A program made the translations under genes and the position numbers. A stretch of 64,000 nt of DNA from Caryophanales bacterium (GTDB lineage Bacteria; Bacillota; Bacilli; CAJFEE01), in the NCBI GenBank assembly GCA_029256085.1, contig JAQSYP010000011.1, positions 1 through 64,000 of the forward strand, read 5' to 3'. This document shows positions 60,054 to 64,000 of the stretch, one piece after another (the first letter of the stretch is position 1; each line of letters opens with the position of its first letter). The notes beneath the pieces are model-generated. The model was given only the letters and a program-made list of their open reading frames with translations, made no database searches and was not told the origin of the DNA.

Positions 60054-61008
60054 TTATTTGACCTCCTTTACTTTGTTTCTTTCCAGAAGTAAATTTCTTT
60101 AAGAATGCAAAGCTTATTTCTTTATCGCCCATAAGACCTTTAGGTCTAAAGAGCATGATTGCTATTAAGGCAACAGAATAAACAACCATCCTTAAATCTT
60201 GGAAATCTCTGAAAATTTCAGGTAAAAAAGTTAGAATAACTGTAGCAATTATTGTTCCTGTTATAGATCCCATACCACCAAGAACTACGAATGTAATAAT
60301 CTCGATAGACTTTAAAAAATTAAATGTAGCAGGATCTATAAAGCTATTGTAGTGTGCATACAATGCGCCACCTACACCAGCAAAGAATGCAGCAATTGCA
60401 AACGATAGAACCTTAAATTTAGGTGCGTTTACTCCCATTGCTTCTGCAGCAATTTCGTTCTCTCTAATAGCGATCATATTTCTTCCATGAGAAGATGTTA
60501 AGATATTTCTAACAACTACTATTGTTAAAATCATTAGGAAGAAACTCCATGCAAATGTTGTCTCAGGTAATACTCTAAAACCACGAGGACCACCAACATA
60601 ATCAATATTTATAAGGATTCCACGAATAACTTCACCAACACCTAGTGTTGTAATGGCAAAGTAATCACCTTTTAGTTTCAAAGTTGGTAAACCAATAATA
60701 AAGGAAATTAGTGCAGCAGCGAGTCCCGCAACGATAATTGCTAGAAAGAAAGGTAATTCAAGATTTCCAGTAATAATTGCAGAGCTGTAAGCACCTACTG
60801 CCATAAAACCAGCGTGACCTAAGCATAGTTGCCCAGTAAATCCTGCGATTAAGTTTAAAGATACTGCTAAAATAATATTGATACAAACTATCATGATTAT
60901 TCCGCCATAATAGCTATCAATAATGCCAGTTTCAAGTGAATAGTTTAATCCAAAGAATAGAGCAACTATCCAGATAGAGTTTAAAATTAATTTGTTGTAT
61001 ATTTTCAT
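60040..61008 (-). CDS. livM: Branched-chain amino acid ABC permease LivM
   Basis: 322 residues, about nine to ten membrane segments, with the LivM signatures LNLIAGFTGQLCLGHAGFMAVGAYSSA (about residues 51-77), LKLKGDYFAITTLGVGEVIRGI and FFAGVGGALYAHYNSFIDPATFNFLKSIEIITFVVLGGMGSITG. It forms the channel with LivH. It starts four bases after the livH stop. Confidence 0.95.
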   Translation of the reverse strand: MKIYNKLILNSIWIVALFFGLNYSLETGIIDSYYGGIIMIVCINIILAVSLNLIAGFTGQLCLGHAGFMAVGAYSSAIITGNLELPFFLAIIVAGLAAALISFIIGLPTLKLKGDYFAITTLGVGEVIRGILINIDYVGGPRGFRVLPETTFAWSFFLMILTIVVVRNILTSSHGRNMIAIRENEIAAEAMGVNAPKFKVLSFAIAAFFAGVGGALYAHYNSFIDPATFNFLKSIEIITFVVLGGMGSITGTIIATVILTFLPEIFRDFQDLRMVVYSVALIAIMLFRPKGLMGDKEISFAFLKKFTSGKKQSKGGQINAKS

Positions 61009-61012
61009 ATGC

Positions 61013-61891
61013 TTAAACCTTCTCTCTTGTTACTTTTCCTAATAACCCAGCTGGTTTTACAAGAAGTATTATTATTAAGATTGAAAAGGTAATAGCGTCT
61101 GAAAGTCTAGAAGTCATTTCAAATGATTTAGAGAAAGTTTCAGTGATTCCGATTAGAATCCCACCAATTAATGCACCTGGAATACTTCCTATACCACCTA
61201 ATACGGCAGCAACGAATGCTTTTAATCCTGGCATAATGCCCATATAAGGATCAATTGTAGTCCAAGCTAGTGCTACTAGAACACCTGCTGCCCCTGCTAA
61301 AGCAGAGCCTAAAGCAAATGTGAATGAAATTGTATTATCAACGTTAATCCCCATAAGGGATGCTGCTTCAGTATCGTGTGAAGCAGCACGCATTGCTTTT
61401 CCGGTTTTTGTCTTGAAGACAATAAATTCAAGAGCAATCATAAGGAAGATTGATACACCTAAAGTTAATAACTGTATATTACTAATTTGTAAGCCAAAGA
61501 AAGTATGAGAACTTTCATCTATTAAACTAGGGAAGGATTTCGGATCTGGACCAACAAGATAACGCATGCCATTCTCAAGTAAAAGCGAAACCCCAATAGC
61601 TGTTATTAGTAGTGTTATTCTAGGTGAATTTCTTAGTGGTTTATATGCAATCTTTTCAATTACTACACCAAAGATTACAGAAACAATCATCGCTAAGATT
61701 AAGGTAGGTATAAAGGACATATCTGCAGTGGTTGCAAAGTAAAATCCTGTAAACGCACCGATCATATAAATATCACCATGAGCAAAATTTATTAGTTTAA
61801 TTATTCCATAAACCATTGTGTAGCCAAGTGCTATCAGTGCATATATGCTTCCGAGAGACAGCCCATTTATCAATTGTTGTACTAGTTCCAT
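61013..61891 (-). CDS. livH: Branched-chain amino acid ABC permease LivH
   Basis: 292 residues, about eight membrane segments, with LivH signatures GLSLGSIYALIALGYTMVYGIIKLINFAHGDIYMIGAF (about residues 10-47), AASHDTEAASLMGINVD and AGVLVALAWTTIDPYMGIMPGLKAFVAAVLGGIGSIPGALIGG. It is the second gene of the operon, 27 bp after the binding-protein gene. Confidence 0.95.
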   Translation of the reverse strand: MELVQQLINGLSLGSIYALIALGYTMVYGIIKLINFAHGDIYMIGAFTGFYFATTADMSFIPTLILAMIVSVIFGVVIEKIAYKPLRNSPRITLLITAIGVSLLLENGMRYLVGPDPKSFPSLIDESSHTFFGLQISNIQLLTLGVSIFLMIALEFIVFKTKTGKAMRAASHDTEAASLMGINVDNTISFTFALGSALAGAAGVLVALAWTTIDPYMGIMPGLKAFVAAVLGGIGSIPGALIGGILIGITETFSKSFEMTSRLSDAITFSILIIILLVKPAGLLGKVTREKV

Positions 61892-61918
61892 GGAAATCCC
61901 TCCATTACTGTTAAAAAA

Positions 61919-63073
61919 TTATTCTGGATCTACCTTTGTATCTAATTCATACTTGTCGCCAACTACCTTTAAGATAGTTGCACTCTTTACAGCATTTCTA
62001 TTTTCGTCAAAGCTTAGCTTACCAGTAACCCCAGGGTATTCAACTTTAGCTAAAGCTTCACGTACTTTTTTACCGTCAGTAGTATCGGCATCATCAATTG
62101 CTTTGAACATAGTCTTAGCAGCGTCATATCCTAAAGCAGCAAGTGCATCTGGTTTTTTACCATAAGCTTTTTCATATGCTGCAACGAAATCAGAAACTTC
62201 TTTTGCTTCGTCACCTTGATAGTAATGGTTAACGAAAACTGCACCTTCTAAAGCATCTCCTGCAATCTTAGTTAATTCAGAAGAGTCCCAACCGTCTACT
62301 CCTAGTAATTGAGCATTTAAGCCTAGTGTCTTAGCTTGCTTTGCAATAACACCAACAACGTTGTAGTAATCAGGTAATAATAGTACATCTGGGTTTGCAC
62401 CCTTAATCTTTGTTAATTGAGCGTTGAAATCTTTATCGTCCTTGTTGTAGCTCATGTACTCTACAACTTTTCCGCCTTCAGATTCAAATTTTTCTTTGAA
62501 AGATTGAGCGATACCTTTTGAATAGTCATCTCCTACATTATAAAGAACTGCTGCAGTCTTCTTACCTAACTCATTTGCAGCATATCTTGCCATTGTCTTA
62601 CCTTGGAACGAATCAAGGTAACATGCTCTAAACATAAAATCTCCACCAACTTCTGTTACAGAAGGTTCTGTTGCAGTTGGAGTAAGCATTGGAATGTTCT
62701 TTTGTGTTGCTTTAGGCGCAGCTGCTGAAGTTGCTCCAGAAGTAACACCACCAATTATTGCAACTACCTTTTCTTTATCAACTAGCTTATTAAAAGCGTT
62801 AATAGCTTGGTTAGGGTTAGCTTGGTCATCTTCAAATACTAGCTTAACCTTGTTTCCATCAATACCACCAGCTGCATTAACTTCCTTTTCAGCTAATTCA
62901 ATTCCTTCTTTAACTGACTGACCGTATGTTGATACAGGTCCAGATAATGGTCCAAACATACCAATCTTAATTTCTTTACTTTCAGCGCCTTCTTCTTCTT
63001 TTTTGCCACATCCTACTAGTGACGATGCAACTAGAGAAAAGGCTAGTGCTCCAACAAATAGCTTTCTTTTCAT
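61919..63073 (-). CDS. livJ: Branched-chain amino acid-binding lipoprotein LivJ
   Basis: 384 residues, periplasmic-binding-fold type I. The lipobox is SSLVGCG (Cys near residue 22), followed by an acidic linker. Family blocks: IKIGMFGPLSGPVSTYGQSVKEGIELAEKEVNAAGGIDG, LVFEDDQANPNQAINAFNKLVDKEKVVAIIGGVTSGATSAAAP and ALAALGYDAAKTMFKAID. It captures Leu/Ile/Val or related amino acids for LivHMGF. It is the first and probably most expressed gene of the operon. Confidence 0.94.
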   Translation of the reverse strand: MKRKLFVGALAFSLVASSLVGCGKKEEEGAESKEIKIGMFGPLSGPVSTYGQSVKEGIELAEKEVNAAGGIDGNKVKLVFEDDQANPNQAINAFNKLVDKEKVVAIIGGVTSGATSAAAPKATQKNIPMLTPTATEPSVTEVGGDFMFRACYLDSFQGKTMARYAANELGKKTAAVLYNVGDDYSKGIAQSFKEKFESEGGKVVEYMSYNKDDKDFNAQLTKIKGANPDVLLLPDYYNVVGVIAKQAKTLGLNAQLLGVDGWDSSELTKIAGDALEGAVFVNHYYQGDEAKEVSDFVAAYEKAYGKKPDALAALGYDAAKTMFKAIDDADTTDGKKVREALAKVEYPGVTGKLSFDENRNAVKSATILKVVGDKYELDTKVDPE

Positions 63074-63145
63074 TTAAATTTCCCCCTACTGATTGATATC
63101 TGCATTATGATTTAACGCATTAAAGTTTAAGATTCTTAAATAATA

Positions 63146-63186
63146 ACAGAATATTATCAAAATTGAAACAATATTCTGTAAAATCT
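63146..63186 (-). promoter_or_regulatory. Candidate CodY site and inverted repeat upstream of livJ
   Basis: ACAGAATATT (63146-63155) and AATATTCTGT (63170-63179) form a perfect inverted repeat. The right arm with its flank, AATATTCTGTAAAAT, matches the CodY box AATTTTCWGAAAATT at 12 of 15 positions. A minus-strand TTTCAA-N17-TATTAT promoter would overlap it. CodY control fits a branched-chain amino acid importer but is unproven. Confidence 0.4.
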
Positions 63187-63334
63187 AAAAATTTTTACTG
63201 TATTAATTTTAAAAAGTAATTATCAAAAGTACTCATTGAATATTAATATTTTTTATGTGTTTTTATTTTAAATATCCTCTAAATTCCCTATATAAAAATT
63301 TCTTTGGCAGTATTATTATTAAGGTAAGAACTAA

Positions 63335-63428
63335 ACCAAGTGAAAAAGGCAAATCATTAGGAAACTATGAGACGCAAAGCCAAGGGCCTGCACCACAATT
63401 GTGGATGGTAGCCGGTTGCCACAAGGGT
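63335..63428 (+). promoter_or_regulatory. Cyclic di-GMP-I (GEMM-I) riboswitch upstream of the FN3 protein
   Basis: Aptamer blocks in order: GGCAAATC, a GAAA-capped hairpin (CATTAG-GAAA-CTATGA region), GACGCAAAGC at 63371-63380, the P3 hairpin CACCACAATTGTGG, then GGTAGCCGGTTGCC ending at 63420. P1 forms between ACC-AA-GTG (63335-63342) and CAC-AA-GGGT (63420-63428). It is the second class I c-di-GMP sensor in the window. Confidence 0.93.
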
Positions 63429-63475
63429 ACATAGCTAAAAAATCTATGAACCTTTGTTAAGGTTCTATTTTTTTT
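63423..63475 (+). terminator. Riboswitch expression platform: antiterminator and terminator
   Basis: The terminator is GAACCTT / AAGGTTC (63448-63465) with a TATTTTTTTT tail. An antiterminator can form between AAGGGTACATAG (63423-63434) and CTATGAACCTTT (63444-63455), which uses up both the 3' side of P1 and the 5' side of the terminator. A further hairpin GGTTCTA / TAGAACC (63461-63481) could also disrupt the terminator. Confidence 0.8.
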
Positions 63476-63514
63476 AGAACCCTTTTCACAATAAATTACG
63501 AAAGGGGAATTATA

Positions 63515-64000
63515 ATGAAGAAAATGCTCAGGAAAGTTCCGGTATTGTTAATTTCTATTTTATTAACATACCAAATACTGTTACCGGCAGTTAATGTTTA
63601 CGCAGCCTATACGGATAACAGTATATTGCCACCAAGTAATTTAACCCATCAATTTATTACTCCTGATGATGTTAAACTATCGTGGAGTTCTGTATTTGAT
63701 GCAAAGGGGTACAATATTTATTCAATTACTGAAGGGCAACTTAAACAAATTGCTACTACAACGAATACAAACTATACGTTTAATAACCTAGCAGAGGGTG
63801 ACTACACGTATGTTGTTTCGACGATTAGTAGTTTAGGTGAATCGGGACCCGGTGCGCCAATAACAATTACTGTCGATTATCCGATTATGGAAACACCTAC
63901 AAACCTATCTAGTCTCATAAAAAATGGGAATGATATAGTACTGTCTTGGGATGTTGTTACTTATGCTGATAGTTATAACATTTATTCAATTACTGAAGAT
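63515..64000 (+). CDS. Secreted fibronectin type III-repeat surface protein (partial)
   Basis: The 3' end lies beyond the window; 162 codons are visible. A signal peptide runs to about residue 31 (VPVLLISILLTYQILLPAVNVYA). Two FN3-like repeats follow: LPPSNLTHQFITPDDVKLSW...GYNIYSI...NNLAEGDYTYVVSTI, then TPTNLSSLIKNGNDIVLSW...SYNIYSITED, whose start copies the first. Such tandem FN3 modules are typical of surface or extracellular adhesins and polymer-binding proteins. The ribosome binding site is AAAGGGG. It lies directly under c-di-GMP riboswitch control. Confidence 0.85.
   Translation, partial: MKKMLRKVPVLLISILLTYQILLPAVNVYAAYTDNSILPPSNLTHQFITPDDVKLSWSSVFDAKGYNIYSITEGQLKQIATTTNTNYTFNNLAEGDYTYVVSTISSLGESGPGAPITITVDYPIMETPTNLSSLIKNGNDIVLSWDVVTYADSYNIYSITED

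Overview
The window is AT-rich chromosomal DNA (roughly one third G+C by eye) from a low-GC Gram-positive bacterium, most likely Bacillaceae. Support comes from strong GGAGG-type ribosome binding sites, frequent TTG starts, SAM-I and c-di-GMP-I riboswitches, a CIRCE operator, a Fur box, a complete dltXABCD operon, a methionine-salvage pair closely resembling Bacillus mtnU/mtnE, and YxiN-type helicase, BcrC, Gmad2 and GerMN proteins. Species cannot be fixed from the sequence alone. I see no rRNA, tRNA, CRISPR array, prophage or intact insertion sequence.

Layout. 1-2.6 kb: PhnA-like protein, GNAT acetyltransferase, Na+/H+ antiporter. 3.0-10.7 kb: a c-di-GMP-I riboswitch with terminator, then a monoderm Tad (Flp) pilus operon (DUF192, flp, prepilin peptidase, TadE, TadG-like, CpaB, CpaE/TadZ, CpaF/TadA, TadB, TadC). 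10.7-19.3 kb: AttH/CrtC-like protein, FAD oxidoreductase, Crp/Fnr regulator with a DUF2892 protein, DUF2935 protein, CIRCE-controlled htpG, and an ECF sigma/anti-sigma pair. 19.3-23.9 kb: a Fur-type siderophore-iron operon ending in a FhuF-like reductase. 24-30.3 kb: a frameshifted sensor kinase with its CheY-like partner, a cyclase-family protein, a Gmad2 lipoprotein, a chemoreceptor, BcrC. 30.5-36.6 kb: a SAM-riboswitch operon metNIQ plus a GldA-like dehydrogenase, then divergent mtnU and mtnE. 36.7-45.4 kb: dlt operon, an arginine-deiminase-family enzyme, a secreted repeat protein, an RluF-like pseudouridine synthase, putP. 45.4-50 kb: a tandem-repeat array, a TetR/ABC-2 exporter operon, a GerMN lipoprotein and a collapsed two-component locus. 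50-58.5 kb: DbpA/YxiN helicase, a hybrid kinase/REC/REC-GGDEF phosphorelay, a small Cys-rich protein, a His-rich radical SAM/SPASM protein, an FNT channel. 58.5-63.1 kb: a livJHMGF branched-chain amino acid transporter. 63.3 kb to the end: a second c-di-GMP-I riboswitch before a secreted fibronectin-type-III protein that runs off the window.

The unifying theme is cyclic di-GMP. One diguanylate cyclase output protein (REC-GGDEF) and two class I c-di-GMP riboswitches lie in one 60-kb stretch, and both riboswitches precede surface adhesion structures: the Tad pilus operon and an FN3 surface protein. Both leaders have mutually exclusive pairings that predict transcriptional attenuation. This is the best candidate for a poorly described regulatory system here.

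A second theme is genome erosion and repeats. There is a one-base frameshift in a sensor kinase and a response-regulator/kinase pair collapsed by deletion. There are also a MITE-like palindromic element, a two-copy interspersed repeat placed directly after terminators, and three intergenic arrays with 20-21-bp period.
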